Positions 42,950-52,657 of a stretch of 64,000 nt of DNA are shown here, in pieces. Numbering within the stretch: the stretch's first letter is position 1; the number at the start of each line of letters is the position of its first letter. This DNA is from Paenibacillus dendritiformis (GTDB lineage: Bacteria > Bacillota > Bacilli > Paenibacillales > Paenibacillaceae): assembly GCF_945605565.1 (NCBI RefSeq), contig NZ_OX216966.1, forward strand, positions 3,092,001-3,156,000. The letters are read 5' to 3'. The position numbers and the translations under genes are program-made. The notes under the pieces are model-generated. The model was not told the origin of the DNA, did no database searches, and saw only the letters and a list, made by a program, of their open reading frames with translations.

Positions 42950-44533
42950 GTGAATGAAACCATTGGCCGGTATCGGGAACGAATAACCCAATACTGGAAT
43001 CAATTCAGTAAAAAGCAAAAAATTCTTCTGCTGTCCACAATCGCATTTGTAATCTTGGCTGTTGTCATTTTAACGGCACAGCTGACAAAAACAGAGTATG
43101 AGCTTGCTTTTGAAAATCTTAATGCCAATGATGCTTCCGGCATCATTGAATATTTGAATTCGAACCGCATCCCGTACGAGCTCAGCGGCGACGGCAGCAA
43201 AATATCCGTTCCTAGCGCATCGGCGGCAAAAGTTAAGGTCGACATCGGAGCCCAGGGCATCGTCAAGAACGGTTCGATTGGCTTCGAATCGTTCGGCGCC
43301 GACGGACTGATGGGCGGAATGACGGACAACGTATTCGATGTTCGCTACAAGAACGCCCTGAACGGCGAAATCGAAAGATTGCTGCGTCTAATGAACGGTG
43401 TGCAAGACGCTAAGGCCATTATTAATCTCCCGAAGGAGACGGTCTTCGCAACACCGGAGCAGGAACAGGCGTCGGCTTCTATTGTGCTGAAATTTAAGCC
43501 TGGATACCAGCCGAATCAGGCGGCGGTTGACGGATACTTCAATCTGGTCAAGACCGCAGTTCCCAACTTGGCGGTTGACGACATCACCATCTCGAGCGAT
43601 GAAGGGCCCATGTTCGCTTCCGACTCGCAAGGCGGCGCGTCCAAGAGCATCTTCGGCGAGGTGGATGAGCAGCTCAAAATTCAGCGCAAGTATGAGAATG
43701 ATATCCGCATGAAAATACAAGAATTCCTTGGCGCCTATGTGCCGGCGGACAAAGTGAGCGTACTGGTGTCCGCAAAGCTGAATTTCGATAAAGTTCAAAA
43801 ACAGGAAGATCTTGTCACTCCGGTTAATACGGAGGAGATGAAAGGTATCGAAATCAGCGTCCAGGAGCTGCAGGAATCCTACAGCGGCAAAGGCGCGCAA
43901 ACCGGCGGCGTCGCAGGCGTCGGAGACGGCGAAGTGCCGAACTATCCTTCCGCTTCGGGAAGCGGGGATACCAACTCTGAGAAAAGCCAACGGACGATTA
44001 ATTATGATGTGAACCGCATCAAAAATCTGATTGAGTCCAGTCCGTATGCCGTGAAAGATCTGACCATACACGCAGCGGTTGACGCGAACAATATGGAGCC
44101 TGCCCAAATCGATGCGATTGAAAAGGTGCTTCGTTCGATCGTCGCTGCGCAGTTAAAAGATTCAGGCGCTACATATACAGACGAAGAATTGACACAAAAA
44201 GTTTCAGTTATGACCCAAAATGGTGCTAAAGATGGGGGAACAGCCACTGCAAGCACGGTTCCGAACTGGGTATGGTATGGCGCGGGTGCGCTTGCATTAC
44301 TAGTTGTCGTAGGCGGAATTGCCTATGCGGTCGTTCGCCGCCGCAGACGAGCGGAAGAAGTCTATGCGGACGAACTGTCTCCGTTGCCTACTCATGTTGA
44401 GCTTCCATCCATTGATTTAGAGAATCTGACAGGCGAGCATCAGGTGCGCAAGCAATTGGAAATGCTGGCGAAGAAAAAGCCGGAAGAGTTTGTGAAATTG
44501 CTGCGTACATGGCTTGTTGACGAATCGAGGTGA
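42950..44533 (+). CDS. fliF: Flagellar MS-ring protein FliF
   Basis: A 527-residue ring protein. The first membrane segment (about 24-45, ILLLSTIAFVILAVVILTA) is followed by ring-building motifs including NLNANDASGIIEYLNSNRIP and the YscJ/FliF domain with EGEIERLLRLMNGVQDAKAI-like text. A second membrane segment is near 443-463 (WVWYGAGALALLVVVGGIAY). The cytoplasmic tail ends KKKPEEFVKLLRTWLVDE, the FliG-binding motif. GTG lies 40 bp after fliE with GGAGG upstream. Confidence 0.97.
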   Translation: MNETIGRYRERITQYWNQFSKKQKILLLSTIAFVILAVVILTAQLTKTEYELAFENLNANDASGIIEYLNSNRIPYELSGDGSKISVPSASAAKVKVDIGAQGIVKNGSIGFESFGADGLMGGMTDNVFDVRYKNALNGEIERLLRLMNGVQDAKAIINLPKETVFATPEQEQASASIVLKFKPGYQPNQAAVDGYFNLVKTAVPNLAVDDITISSDEGPMFASDSQGGASKSIFGEVDEQLKIQRKYENDIRMKIQEFLGAYVPADKVSVLVSAKLNFDKVQKQEDLVTPVNTEEMKGIEISVQELQESYSGKGAQTGGVAGVGDGEVPNYPSASGSGDTNSEKSQRTINYDVNRIKNLIESSPYAVKDLTIHAAVDANNMEPAQIDAIEKVLRSIVAAQLKDSGATYTDEELTQKVSVMTQNGAKDGGTATASTVPNWVWYGAGALALLVVVGGIAYAVVRRRRRAEEVYADELSPLPTHVELPSIDLENLTGEHQVRKQLEMLAKKKPEEFVKLLRTWLVDESR

Positions 44534-44538
44534 GCAAC

Positions 44539-45552
44539 GTGACAAAAGGAAGCGGAGCATTGACCGGCAGACAGAAAGCAGCGATTTTGCTCATCACGCT
44601 CGGACCTGAGGTGTCAGCCCAAATCTTTAAGCACTTGCGGGATGAGGAAATCGAACAATTAACATTAGAAATTGCGAATGTGCGCAAGGTGGATGCGGCG
44701 GAAAAAGAGTCGGTCATGAGCGAGTTCCACCAGATCTGCCTGGCGCAGGAGTACATATCCCAGGGCGGCATCAGTTACGCCAAGGAGATTCTCGAGAAGG
44801 CGTTGGGCTCGCAGAAGGCGGTCGATATTATCAACCGCCTGACCGCAACGCTGCAGGTCAGACCATTTGACTTTGCGCGCAAGGCGGAAGCGTCGCAGAT
44901 TTTCAACTTTATTCAGAATGAAAATGCCCAAACCATCGCCCTCGTGCTCTCTTATCTGCAGACGGAGCAGGCATCGACGATCCTGTCTTCCCTTCCGCAG
45001 GAGAAGCAGGCCGAGGTGGCGCGGAGAGTCGCCTTGATGGACAGCACGTCCCCGGAAGTGATCAGCCAGGTCGAGCACGTGCTGGAACAGAAGCTGTCGT
45101 CGACCGTGACGCAGGATTATACAAGCGCGGGCGGAATCGAGTCGGTCGTCAAGATTTTGAACGGCGTCGACCGCGGAACCGAACGCACGATTCTGGATTC
45201 CCTGGAGATTCAGGATCCGGAGCTGGCGGAAGAGATCAAGAAGAGAATGTTTGTATTCGAAGATATCGTCAATATCGACAACCGCTCTATCCAACGCATC
45301 ATTCGGGATATTGACAATGCCGACCTGCAGCTTGCGCTCAAAGTGGCAAGCGAGGAAGTGCGCGAAGCGATCTTCCGCAACATGTCCAAGCGGATGGCCG
45401 ATACATTCAAGGAAGAAATGGAATTTATGGGACCGGTTCGGCTGCGCGACGTGGAAGAGGCGCAGACGCGGATCGTGTCGACGATTCGCCGCTTAGAAGA
45501 GTCGGGTGAGATTATCATCGCACGCGGCGGAGGAGATGATATCGTTGTCTAA
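44539..45552 (+). CDS. fliG: Flagellar motor switch protein FliG
   Basis: A 337-residue rotor protein for torque and switching. LTGRQKAAILLITLGPEVSA starts the FliF-binding N domain; the middle domain has the EHPQ-equivalent and IASVLSYLQ-type helix (IALVLSYLQTEQASTIL); the C domain with FEDIVNIDNRSIQRIIRDID carries charged torque residues. The GTG start is preferred by its spacing to GAGGTGAG; another GTG nine bases earlier overlaps the fliF stop. Confidence 0.97.
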   Translation: MTKGSGALTGRQKAAILLITLGPEVSAQIFKHLRDEEIEQLTLEIANVRKVDAAEKESVMSEFHQICLAQEYISQGGISYAKEILEKALGSQKAVDIINRLTATLQVRPFDFARKAEASQIFNFIQNENAQTIALVLSYLQTEQASTILSSLPQEKQAEVARRVALMDSTSPEVISQVEHVLEQKLSSTVTQDYTSAGGIESVVKILNGVDRGTERTILDSLEIQDPELAEEIKKRMFVFEDIVNIDNRSIQRIIRDIDNADLQLALKVASEEVREAIFRNMSKRMADTFKEEMEFMGPVRLRDVEEAQTRIVSTIRRLEESGEIIIARGGGDDIVV

Positions 45553-46393
45553 TGTCATCAAATCGACTCAATATGTTCCGCTGGAGCAGATGAGATTGAT
45601 TGAAGCGGTGCGGCGTCATCAGCAGCAGCGGGTCGAGGAGGAGGCTGCGGCAGCGCCGGAGCCGTTGACCCGGGAGACTCTGCTGAACCAGGATGAACAG
45701 CTGGCCGAGCTGAGGCAGTCGATTCTCGATGATGCGCAATCGTTCGCCGAGGAGCATCTTCGGCAAGCGACCGAAGAGGCGGAGCGGATGAAGGAAGAAG
45801 CGCAGAGTCAGATAGAAGCATGGTGGGAAGAACGGCGCCAGCAGGACGAGCAGCTGATCGAATCTACCCGGAGCGAGAGCTATGAGACCGGATATCGGGA
45901 AGGCATGGAGCGCGCGGAGCAGGAGATTAAGGAAGCGTACGAGCGCAAAATCGCGGAAGCCGAGGCAGTGTTGCGCCAAGCCTATCAGGCGAAGGAGCAG
46001 TTAATCCAGGAGGCGGAGCCGTTCGTTGTCTCTCTCAGCTGTACGGTCGCGGAGAAGATCATTCAGAAGCAGCTGACCGTCGAACCCGAGATTGTGCTGG
46101 AACTGGCCCGCAAGACGCTGTCCCGTAAGCGGGAAAGCGGAACGATTACGCTATGTGTCTCACCTGAGCAGTTCGCCTATGTGCATGCGGCGAGGGAAGA
46201 ACTCAGTCTGGCGGTCGATTCGCAGGCAGAACTGCAAATTATCCCGGACTCCAGCGTGAACGACGGGGGCTGCGTCGTCCGGTCTGCGCTCGGCAGCATC
46301 GATGCGCGGATTGACACGCAGTTGACGGAGATCAAAAAAGCGCTAATGCAGGTAGCGATGCAGCATGAGGAGCAGAGTGGCCATGACGCATGA
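45545..46393 (+). CDS. fliH: Flagellar assembly protein FliH
   Basis: A 282-residue regulator of the FliI ATPase. The N-terminal SNVIKSTQYVPLEQMRLIEA is typical of Bacillales FliH. A long Glu/Gln-rich coiled coil (about 20-150) follows, then the C-terminal V-ATPase subunit E-like part with SLSCTVAEKIIQKQLTVEPE. A TTG start is inferred: AGGAG lies nine bases upstream, whereas the ATG three codons earlier touches that site. It overlaps fliG by eight bases and fliI by eleven. Confidence 0.9.
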   Translation: MSNVIKSTQYVPLEQMRLIEAVRRHQQQRVEEEAAAAPEPLTRETLLNQDEQLAELRQSILDDAQSFAEEHLRQATEEAERMKEEAQSQIEAWWEERRQQDEQLIESTRSESYETGYREGMERAEQEIKEAYERKIAEAEAVLRQAYQAKEQLIQEAEPFVVSLSCTVAEKIIQKQLTVEPEIVLELARKTLSRKRESGTITLCVSPEQFAYVHAAREELSLAVDSQAELQIIPDSSVNDGGCVVRSALGSIDARIDTQLTEIKKALMQVAMQHEEQSGHDA

Positions 46394-47711
46394 GGTGAAA
46401 TGGAACGCGGAGAAATATGTCGACTACTTGTCCCAGATCGACCCGGTCCGCGTCAATGGCAAAGTGACACAGGTCATCGGTCTGACGGTGGAGTCGGAAG
46501 GCCCTGACGCGAGCGTAGGAGAAGTCTGCTACATATACCCGACCAAGGGGAGCAAGCCGCTCATGGCGGAAGTTGTCGGATTCCGCGACAACAAGGTGCT
46601 CCTGATGCCGCTCGGCGAGCTGCAGGCGATAGGTCCGGGCTGTGATGTCGTGGGCACCGGGAAACCGTTGACCGTTCCGGTCGGTTCGGAGCTGCTCGGC
46701 AAAGTGCTGGACGGGTTGGGACAGCCTCTCGACGGATCTTTCCTCCCGACAAGGATGTCCAGCTATTCGACGACGGCGGTTCCGTCCAACCCGCTGGCCC
46801 GGCCGCGGGTGCTGGATCCGATCGGCGTCGGCGTACGGGCGATTGACGGCCTGCTGACGATCGGGAACGGGCAGCGCGTCGGCATATTCGCCGGCTCCGG
46901 GGTAGGGAAGAGTACCCTGCTCGGCATGATAGCGCGCAATACGGCGGCTGATGTGAACGTGATTGCCCTCATCGGCGAGCGCGGCCGCGAAGTGCTCGAG
47001 TTCATCGAGCGCGATCTCGGTCCGGAAGGGCTGGCGCGGTCGGTCGTTGTCGTCGCGACTTCAGATCAGCCGGCGCTGGTCCGCATCAAGGGGGCGCTGA
47101 TCGCGACCACGATTGCGGAATATTTCCGGGACCGCGGCATGAACGTGATGCTCATGATGGATTCGGTGACCCGTTACGCGATGGCGATGCGTGAAGTCGG
47201 ACTGGCGATCGGCGAGCCTCCTGCGACCCGAGGATATACGCCTTCCGTCTTCGCCAGCCTGCCGAAGCTGCTGGAGCGCTCCGGAACAGGCCCGTCCGGC
47301 TCGATTACGGCCTTCTATACGGTGCTCGTCGATGGAGACGACATGAACGAGCCGATTGCCGATGCCGTACGCGGGATTTTGGATGGTCATATCGTCCTGA
47401 ACCGGAATATCGCGAACAAGGGGCATTTTCCCGCGATCGATATTCTTGCCAGCGTGAGCCGGGTGATGAAGGACATCGTGCCCCGCGATCATCAATTGGC
47501 AGCAGAGCAGCTGAAGCGGCTTCTCGCAGTGTACCGTGAATCTGAGGATTTGATTAATATCGGCGCATATCAGCGGGGAAGCAACCCCGCCATAGACGAA
47601 GCACTTGAATTTATAGATGACATTCATGCGTTTACGAAGCAGAGAATCGATGAAAGTGCTCCTTACAACGAGACGATTGAACGATTATTAATGCAATTTC
47701 CAGGAGGATGA
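46383..47711 (+). CDS. fliI: Flagellum-specific ATPase FliI
   Basis: A 442-residue F1-beta-like ATPase that energises substrate delivery to the export gate. Walker A is GIFAGSGVGKSTLLGMIARN; the family signature GERGREVLEFIERDLG and MMDSVTRYAMAMREVGLAIG follow; TRGYTPSVFASLPKLLERSG is typical. The ATG lies within the end of fliH, with GAGGAG about ten bases before it. fliJ follows after seven bases. Confidence 0.97.
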   Translation: MTHEVKWNAEKYVDYLSQIDPVRVNGKVTQVIGLTVESEGPDASVGEVCYIYPTKGSKPLMAEVVGFRDNKVLLMPLGELQAIGPGCDVVGTGKPLTVPVGSELLGKVLDGLGQPLDGSFLPTRMSSYSTTAVPSNPLARPRVLDPIGVGVRAIDGLLTIGNGQRVGIFAGSGVGKSTLLGMIARNTAADVNVIALIGERGREVLEFIERDLGPEGLARSVVVVATSDQPALVRIKGALIATTIAEYFRDRGMNVMLMMDSVTRYAMAMREVGLAIGEPPATRGYTPSVFASLPKLLERSGTGPSGSITAFYTVLVDGDDMNEPIADAVRGILDGHIVLNRNIANKGHFPAIDILASVSRVMKDIVPRDHQLAAEQLKRLLAVYRESEDLINIGAYQRGSNPAIDEALEFIDDIHAFTKQRIDESAPYNETIERLLMQFPGG

Positions 47712-47718
47712 GTGACCG

Positions 47719-48165
47719 GTGCGTGGCTTTCAATACGCTTTGCAAAAAGTGCTTGACTTGAAGACCAATGAGAAAAAGCAGGCGGAATGGATATTGTCGG
47801 AAGCAATGGGAGATCTGATGACGAAGGAGAGCCAGCTTCAGCAGTGCACGGCAGATCTCCTGCACGCTCGCGAAGAACTCCAGCGCCAGGTAGATGCTCG
47901 CGCATCCGCATCCAGCCTTCAGGTCTGGCAGCAATATATCGCCTATATGGAATCGCAGGTTGACCTGGCGAACGAGCGGGTCAACGCCGCAGAAGCCAAT
48001 GTTCAGAACAAGCAGGGCGAGCTGGCCATACGGATGACCGACGAAAAAGTGTGGACCAAGGCCAGGGAAAAGGCGGAAGTGCAATTCAAACAGCGACTGG
48101 CTACGTGGGAACAGAACGAATTGGACGAACTGGCGACCGTTCGCTACCATATGGCAGCCCGCTAG
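47719..48165 (+). CDS. fliJ: Flagellar export chaperone FliJ
   Basis: A 148-residue, almost wholly coiled-coil protein (FQYALQKVLDLKTNEKKQAE and on), matching FliJ in length and in the opening RFxxxLxxVLxLK pattern. It forms the central stalk of the FliI ring and helps recycle chaperones. The GTG start has GGAGGATG upstream. Sequence conservation is low in this family, so the call leans on position after fliI. Confidence 0.9.
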   Translation: MRGFQYALQKVLDLKTNEKKQAEWILSEAMGDLMTKESQLQQCTADLLHAREELQRQVDARASASSLQVWQQYIAYMESQVDLANERVNAAEANVQNKQGELAIRMTDEKVWTKAREKAEVQFKQRLATWEQNELDELATVRYHMAAR

Positions 48166-48219
48166 GAGAAATGTCAGGTGCGGCAGTTCGGTCCCGCCGC
48201 TTCAGCAGGAGGGATGAGA

Positions 48220-49149
48220 GTGGCAGAGATGAATCAGGAATCAGTAGAAAAGGAAAGTGGATATTCGGGCTTTGAACGGTTTTTGTTCTTTGCGACCCCA
48301 ATTTTGTTTACGATCATTTTGTTAGCCGTGCTGCTCACGCTGTTCAATGCGAATTGGCGCAATCAGATGATAGCCTTGGCGGAAAATATCCCGATCGTAA
48401 ATCAATGGATTTCTTCCGATAAGGATAAAGCCGAGGGCAAAGAACCCGGCAAAGCGAAGAAAGAGAACAAAAACATTCAAAAGGAACAGGAAGAGCAGAT
48501 TGCCGAACTGAAGGCGCTGTTGGCTTCCAAGGACGCTGACCTCCGCAATTTGGCCGATGCACGCAAGACGCTCGAGGAGCAGGTCGCGAATCTGAATAAG
48601 GAAATCAAGGATTTGCGGGCCGAACGGCACGAAGAACAGGTGACGGAAGAGCAGTATGCGCAGCAGGTGAAGGATCTGGCGAATCTGTACGCCAAGATGA
48701 TGCCGAGCAAATCGGCTCCGATTCTGGAGAACTTGGCGACGGAGGAGCTCGTTCTTGTGCTGGATGCGATGAAGCAGGAGGATCGCGCGAAGATACTGGA
48801 AAAGATGAATCCGAAGGTGGCCGCTGACGCGTCGATCCGGCTCAAGGATGTGAAGCCGGCGGACAACCTGGAGGTCCGGGCGCTGCAGGCGCGCCTCAAA
48901 AAGAATGAAGCGTCGAAGGAAGCCCACAATGGACTTGATCGGACGCAGCTCAGTCAGACCTTCGCGAGCATGACGCCGAAGAGCGCGGCCAGCATTTTGC
49001 TGGAAACGGCGAAAATCAGTCCGGAGAAGGCGCTCAACGTGCTGAATACGGTAGATGACGCGACCCGCTCCCGCCTGCTGAATGCGATGACGGAGGAGGA
49101 CAAGGAAGCGACAGCCAAGCTCGTGTCGAAGCTGCTTCCAAGCAAATGA
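48220..49149 (+). CDS. ylxF: YlxF / MgtE-N-like flagellar operon membrane protein
   Basis: A 309-residue protein. One N-terminal membrane segment (about 20-42, FLFFATPILFTIILLAVLL) is followed by a Lys/Glu-rich coiled coil (about 80-160). The end (about 160-300) holds two MgtE_N-like helical repeats: MMPSKSAPILENLATEELVL and ASMTPKSAASILLETAKISP. It resembles MotE/YlxF, a chaperone-like factor linked to MotC or rod proteins elsewhere; its task in Bacillales is not settled. GTG is chosen by its spacing to AGGAGGG. Confidence 0.8.
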   Translation: MAEMNQESVEKESGYSGFERFLFFATPILFTIILLAVLLTLFNANWRNQMIALAENIPIVNQWISSDKDKAEGKEPGKAKKENKNIQKEQEEQIAELKALLASKDADLRNLADARKTLEEQVANLNKEIKDLRAERHEEQVTEEQYAQQVKDLANLYAKMMPSKSAPILENLATEELVLVLDAMKQEDRAKILEKMNPKVAADASIRLKDVKPADNLEVRALQARLKKNEASKEAHNGLDRTQLSQTFASMTPKSAASILLETAKISPEKALNVLNTVDDATRSRLLNAMTEEDKEATAKLVSKLLPSK

Positions 49150-49184
49150 CAGACTACAAGAACGCTTGAAAGGAGGTGAAAAAA

Positions 49185-50621
49185 ATGGCAGGAACAATCA
49201 TGAATATTTCAGCCGGAAGCGCAGCTCCGGTGATGGGCGGCACGCAGGCCAAGGCAGGAGCGGCCGATGGCGGATCCGGATTCTGGACCGTGCTCTCGCA
49301 ATGCATGGATACATCGGGCGAGGCGTCGGCATGGCCGGGCGGCTTGGCTTCGCTGTTCAACCTTGGCGAAGGCACGGGCAGTATGCCAGCCTTGCCGGAG
49401 GGAGCGGCCGAGGCTGCTGAAGCATTGATTCAACCGCTGCTGGATTCGTTGCAGTCGGCGGATGATGAATTGGAGAGCAATCCGGAGCTGTTCGCCGCGC
49501 TGCAGCAATGGGTGGTGCAAGCCCAGCAGTGGCTGAACGGACAGCAGCCGAATGCGGAGCATTCTGATGCATCGGCACAGAGCCCGTCCGTCCTGATCGA
49601 GCAGCCGTCCACGATTACGATCGCGGTGCGGGATGTGCTCGCTCAACTGGCCGGTCTGCTGGAAGCGAAGCAAGCGGATGCCCCGATGATGGCGCAGCTT
49701 GCCGGGAACGGACAAGCGGCGGCCGTGTTGGAGACGGCGGCGGCCGTGCAGAGCCAGACGCAAGCGACGTCCGAACGGCAGGCGCAAGGCGCAGGCTCGG
49801 AGCTTCCCCATGCGGCAGCAAGCGCCAAGGGGGAACAGGCACAGCCCGCCGAAGCGATACGATGGATGGCCCGGCTCGCTGACATGCTGAAGCAGGAAGG
49901 CGCGGCCAACGCCCCAGCGGCTCCTGCAGCGGCCAATGCGGCGCGGGCAGCAGCGGCGCAAGCCCAGTCTGTGGCGCAGGCGGAGATCATGCCGGCAGCA
50001 TCGGCTGGAGCGAAGCCGGCGTCAGAAGCGGCGAGCGGCCCAGACCACGCACAGCCTGAGCCGCAGCTTGGACAAGTCATGCAGGCAGGACAGTGGGCGC
50101 TGCGCCAGGAAGGCCTCAACTCGACGAAGCCGCTGCCCGTCATTCATGCGGACCGATTCGCGGATGAGATGGCCGGCTTCATGGTGAAGCAGCTGCGATT
50201 CAGCCGGATCGGAACGATGTCGGAAGCGAAGATTTCTCTGTACCCCGAGCATCTGGGACAGGTAGAGATTCGACTGACGATTCAGAACGGCCAATTGACG
50301 GCCCGCTTCTTGACCGAGCATCTGATGGCGAAGGATATGCTGGAACAGCAGATGTCCATGCTGCGCGGCGCACTGCAATCCCAGGGAATTCAAGTGGAGA
50401 AGATCGAAGTATCTCAGCAATCTTCGAATGCATTGAATTCTTCCCTCTTCCAGGAGGAACGGAGACAGCAGGATACCCACCGTCAGCAATCGTCGGAACG
50501 GGGGTCAAAGCAGGGCAAGCCGGTGACTTTGGATGAGCTTGCCGGGGCTTTGGAGACCGAAGAGGAACTGCGGGCAGCGCAGCTGCTTGGGGGGAATTCC
50601 ACCTTCAGCGCAAGCGTGTAA
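49185..50621 (+). CDS. fliK: Flagellar hook-length control protein FliK
   Basis: A 478-residue ruler protein. The first ~340 residues are rich in Ala, Gln, Ser and Gly, poorly conserved and probably unfolded. The C-terminal Flg_hook domain (about 345-430) has KISLYPEHLGQVEIRLTIQN, MLEQQMSMLRGALQSQGIQV and EKIEVSQQSS. It measures hook length and switches FlhB to filament substrates. The ATG lies eight bases after AAAGGAGG. It precedes flgD as usual. Confidence 0.93.
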   Translation: MAGTIMNISAGSAAPVMGGTQAKAGAADGGSGFWTVLSQCMDTSGEASAWPGGLASLFNLGEGTGSMPALPEGAAEAAEALIQPLLDSLQSADDELESNPELFAALQQWVVQAQQWLNGQQPNAEHSDASAQSPSVLIEQPSTITIAVRDVLAQLAGLLEAKQADAPMMAQLAGNGQAAAVLETAAAVQSQTQATSERQAQGAGSELPHAAASAKGEQAQPAEAIRWMARLADMLKQEGAANAPAAPAAANAARAAAAQAQSVAQAEIMPAASAGAKPASEAASGPDHAQPEPQLGQVMQAGQWALRQEGLNSTKPLPVIHADRFADEMAGFMVKQLRFSRIGTMSEAKISLYPEHLGQVEIRLTIQNGQLTARFLTEHLMAKDMLEQQMSMLRGALQSQGIQVEKIEVSQQSSNALNSSLFQEERRQQDTHRQQSSERGSKQGKPVTLDELAGALETEEELRAAQLLGGNSTFSASV

Positions 50622-50656
50622 GTAAATGGTAGATAACAATCAGGGAGGTTGCGGCC

Positions 50657-51238
50657 ATGGCATCAGATGCAGCAGTCGGCAAAGTCGTCACCTGGCCGAA
50701 CTACAGCAAGGAGAATGTGGCGCAGGCCAGCAAGAAGGACGGTCAGACGCTAGGAAAAGATGAATTTTTGAAAATTTTGATTACTCAGCTGCAAAATCAG
50801 GATCCGATGCAGCCGATGCAGGACCGGGACTTCATCGCGCAGATGGCCCAATTCAGCTCCGTCGAGCAGCTGATGAACATCCAGACCCAGCTCGGAAGCC
50901 TGCACCAGGCGCTCGGCATGTCTTCCAGCCTTATCGGCAAAGAGATTACATGGTACGGCAAGTCCGAAGATAAGGAATATAAGGTGGGGAAAGACGGTCA
51001 GGATGACACGAATCCGATACTGAGAACGGGCATCGTCGAGTCGATGATTATCCGCGATGGCGTGTCTTACGCGAAGGTCGGGAAGGATGAAGTCGATTTG
51101 AGCACGATCGCGGAAATTCGCGAACCGGGAGAAGCGCCTGGCACGGAAGAGCCGGAACAACCTGAACAACCGGAGCAGCCTGGATCTGAGTCGCCTGGGG
51201 AAGAGTCTCCTGCACCAGGATCGGAAGGCCAGTCATGA
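50657..51238 (+). CDS. flgD: Flagellar hook capping protein FlgD
   Basis: A 193-residue scaffold for hook assembly. LGKDEFLKILITQLQNQDPM then QPMQDRDFIAQMAQFSSVEQ is the diagnostic N-terminal block. The usual FlgD Ig/tudor part is reduced, with SLIGKEITWYGKSEDKEYKV as the remaining conserved strand pair. The last ~35 residues are an acidic tail with PEQPEQPEQPGSESP repeats, unlike short Bacillus FlgD as I recall it. The stop overlaps the next gene by four bases. Confidence 0.93.
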   Translation: MASDAAVGKVVTWPNYSKENVAQASKKDGQTLGKDEFLKILITQLQNQDPMQPMQDRDFIAQMAQFSSVEQLMNIQTQLGSLHQALGMSSSLIGKEITWYGKSEDKEYKVGKDGQDDTNPILRTGIVESMIIRDGVSYAKVGKDEVDLSTIAEIREPGEAPGTEEPEQPEQPEQPGSESPGEESPAPGSEGQS

Positions 51239-51639
51239 ATATCGGAGGCCCATTTGGGCATTTAGGCCCAACCGCGCCGATACAGGCCGTCCAGCAGCCT
51301 GAACGGCTGAAGCCGGCCCGGCAGAGCGAGAGCAAGGCAAGCTTCCAGCAGCTCTTTCAACAGGAGCTGCAGCGCACGAACGACGTCCGCTTCAGCCATC
51401 ATGCGAGGACCCGCATGACAGAGCGCGGCATGAACCTGACCCCGGAGCTCGTGGCCAAGATGAATCAGGCGATGAATCAGGCCGAGGAGAAGGGGGCACG
51501 GCAATCGCTCGTCATTATGAACAACCAGGCCTTCATCGTCAATGTGCCGTCCCGTACCGTCATTACGGCTTTGGATGAAGCGACACGGCAGAATCATGTT
51601 TTTACGCAGATCGACAGCGCCATTCTCCTCAATGATTGA
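51235..51639 (+). CDS. TIGR02530 family flagellar operon protein
   Basis: A 134-residue protein found between flgD and the hook gene in Firmicutes. The conserved part is FSHHARTRMTERGMNLTPEL, MNQAMNQAEEKGARQSLVIM and FIVNVPSRTVITALD (about 55-125). The first 45 residues are variable. Role unknown; position suggests hook assembly. It overlaps flgD by four bases. Confidence 0.9.
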   Translation: MNIGGPFGHLGPTAPIQAVQQPERLKPARQSESKASFQQLFQQELQRTNDVRFSHHARTRMTERGMNLTPELVAKMNQAMNQAEEKGARQSLVIMNNQAFIVNVPSRTVITALDEATRQNHVFTQIDSAILLND

Positions 51640-51747
51640 GGCATGGCGAATCTAGAGGCTGGACCGCAAGGGAGCCTCGGCTCATGGAACGACCGAAGTG
51701 AGCCCTTTCTTTAGAGGATGTACCATTAAGACATTGGAGGTAATACG

Positions 51748-52569
51748 ATGATTCGATCGATGTATTCCGGCGTATCCGGCATGCGCGGTTTTCAGACGAA
51801 ACTGGACGTCATTGGCAACAACATTGCCAACGTCAATACCGTTGGCTTCAAAGGCAGCCGCGTCATGTTCAAGGACATTATGAGCCAGACGATAGACGGC
51901 ACGACAGCGCCGAACGATAACTCCGGCGGGGTGAACGCCAAGCAGATCGGGCTCGGCGTCTCCCTCGCTTCCATCGATACCGTGCATACGCCGGGAAGTG
52001 CGATGACGACGAACCGTCCGCTCGACTTGCGTATCGACGGCGACGGCTTCTTCGCTGTCTCGTTAGGCGATGATCAGGACGTTCCGTTCCTGACGCGCGC
52101 AGGCGACTTCCATCTGGATGCGAACCGGCAGCTGGTCACCTCGGACGGCTTGTATGTGCTCGATTCCGGCGGCGGGGTTATCGAACTGGGTGATGATGTT
52201 GTCGCCTTCTCTATCTCGCAGACCGGCGAGATCATCGCGAAGATGGATGACGGATCGACTGAACCGACAGGCACGCAGCTTGGCATGGTCAAGGTCGTTA
52301 ACCCGGAAGGTCTTGAGAAAATCGGGGGCAATCTGTACCGCCTAACCCCGAACGCGGTCGAGGGTGACGGCGATGTCGAGCTCGTCACCGCGAATGACCC
52401 GGAGGCAGGCACCGGCGCGATTATCGCTGGCCAGCTTGAAATGTCGAACGTCGACCTGACGGGCGAATTCACCGAAATGATCGTGGCCCAGCGCGGCTTC
52501 CAGGCGAACTCGCGCATCATTACGACATCCGATGAAGTGCTGCAGGAAGTCGTCAATCTGAAGCGATAA
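51748..52569 (+). CDS. flgG: Flagellar hook-basal body protein, FlgE/FlgG type
   Basis: A 273-residue axial protein. The N-terminal SMYSGVSGMRGFQTKLDVIG and NNIANVNTVGFKGSRV, the central DLRIDGDGFFAVSLGDDQDV and FLTRAGDFHLDANRQLVTSD, and the C-terminal LEMSNVDLTGEFTEMIVAQR all fit. The length matches rod protein FlgG and also the compact hook protein called FlgE (formerly FlgG) at this place in B. subtilis. By position after flgD I lean to the hook. GGAGG precedes the ATG. A 108-bp gap before it has no clear promoter. Confidence 0.9.
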   Translation: MIRSMYSGVSGMRGFQTKLDVIGNNIANVNTVGFKGSRVMFKDIMSQTIDGTTAPNDNSGGVNAKQIGLGVSLASIDTVHTPGSAMTTNRPLDLRIDGDGFFAVSLGDDQDVPFLTRAGDFHLDANRQLVTSDGLYVLDSGGGVIELGDDVVAFSISQTGEIIAKMDDGSTEPTGTQLGMVKVVNPEGLEKIGGNLYRLTPNAVEGDGDVELVTANDPEAGTGAIIAGQLEMSNVDLTGEFTEMIVAQRGFQANSRIITTSDEVLQEVVNLKR

Positions 52570-52657
52570 TACGGCAGTAATCCGTTCCAAGCCCTGATGC
52601 CGCGCCGGTGAACGGCCGGCATCGGGGCCTGGAATGAAGAGGCAAAGGAGGATTTGG

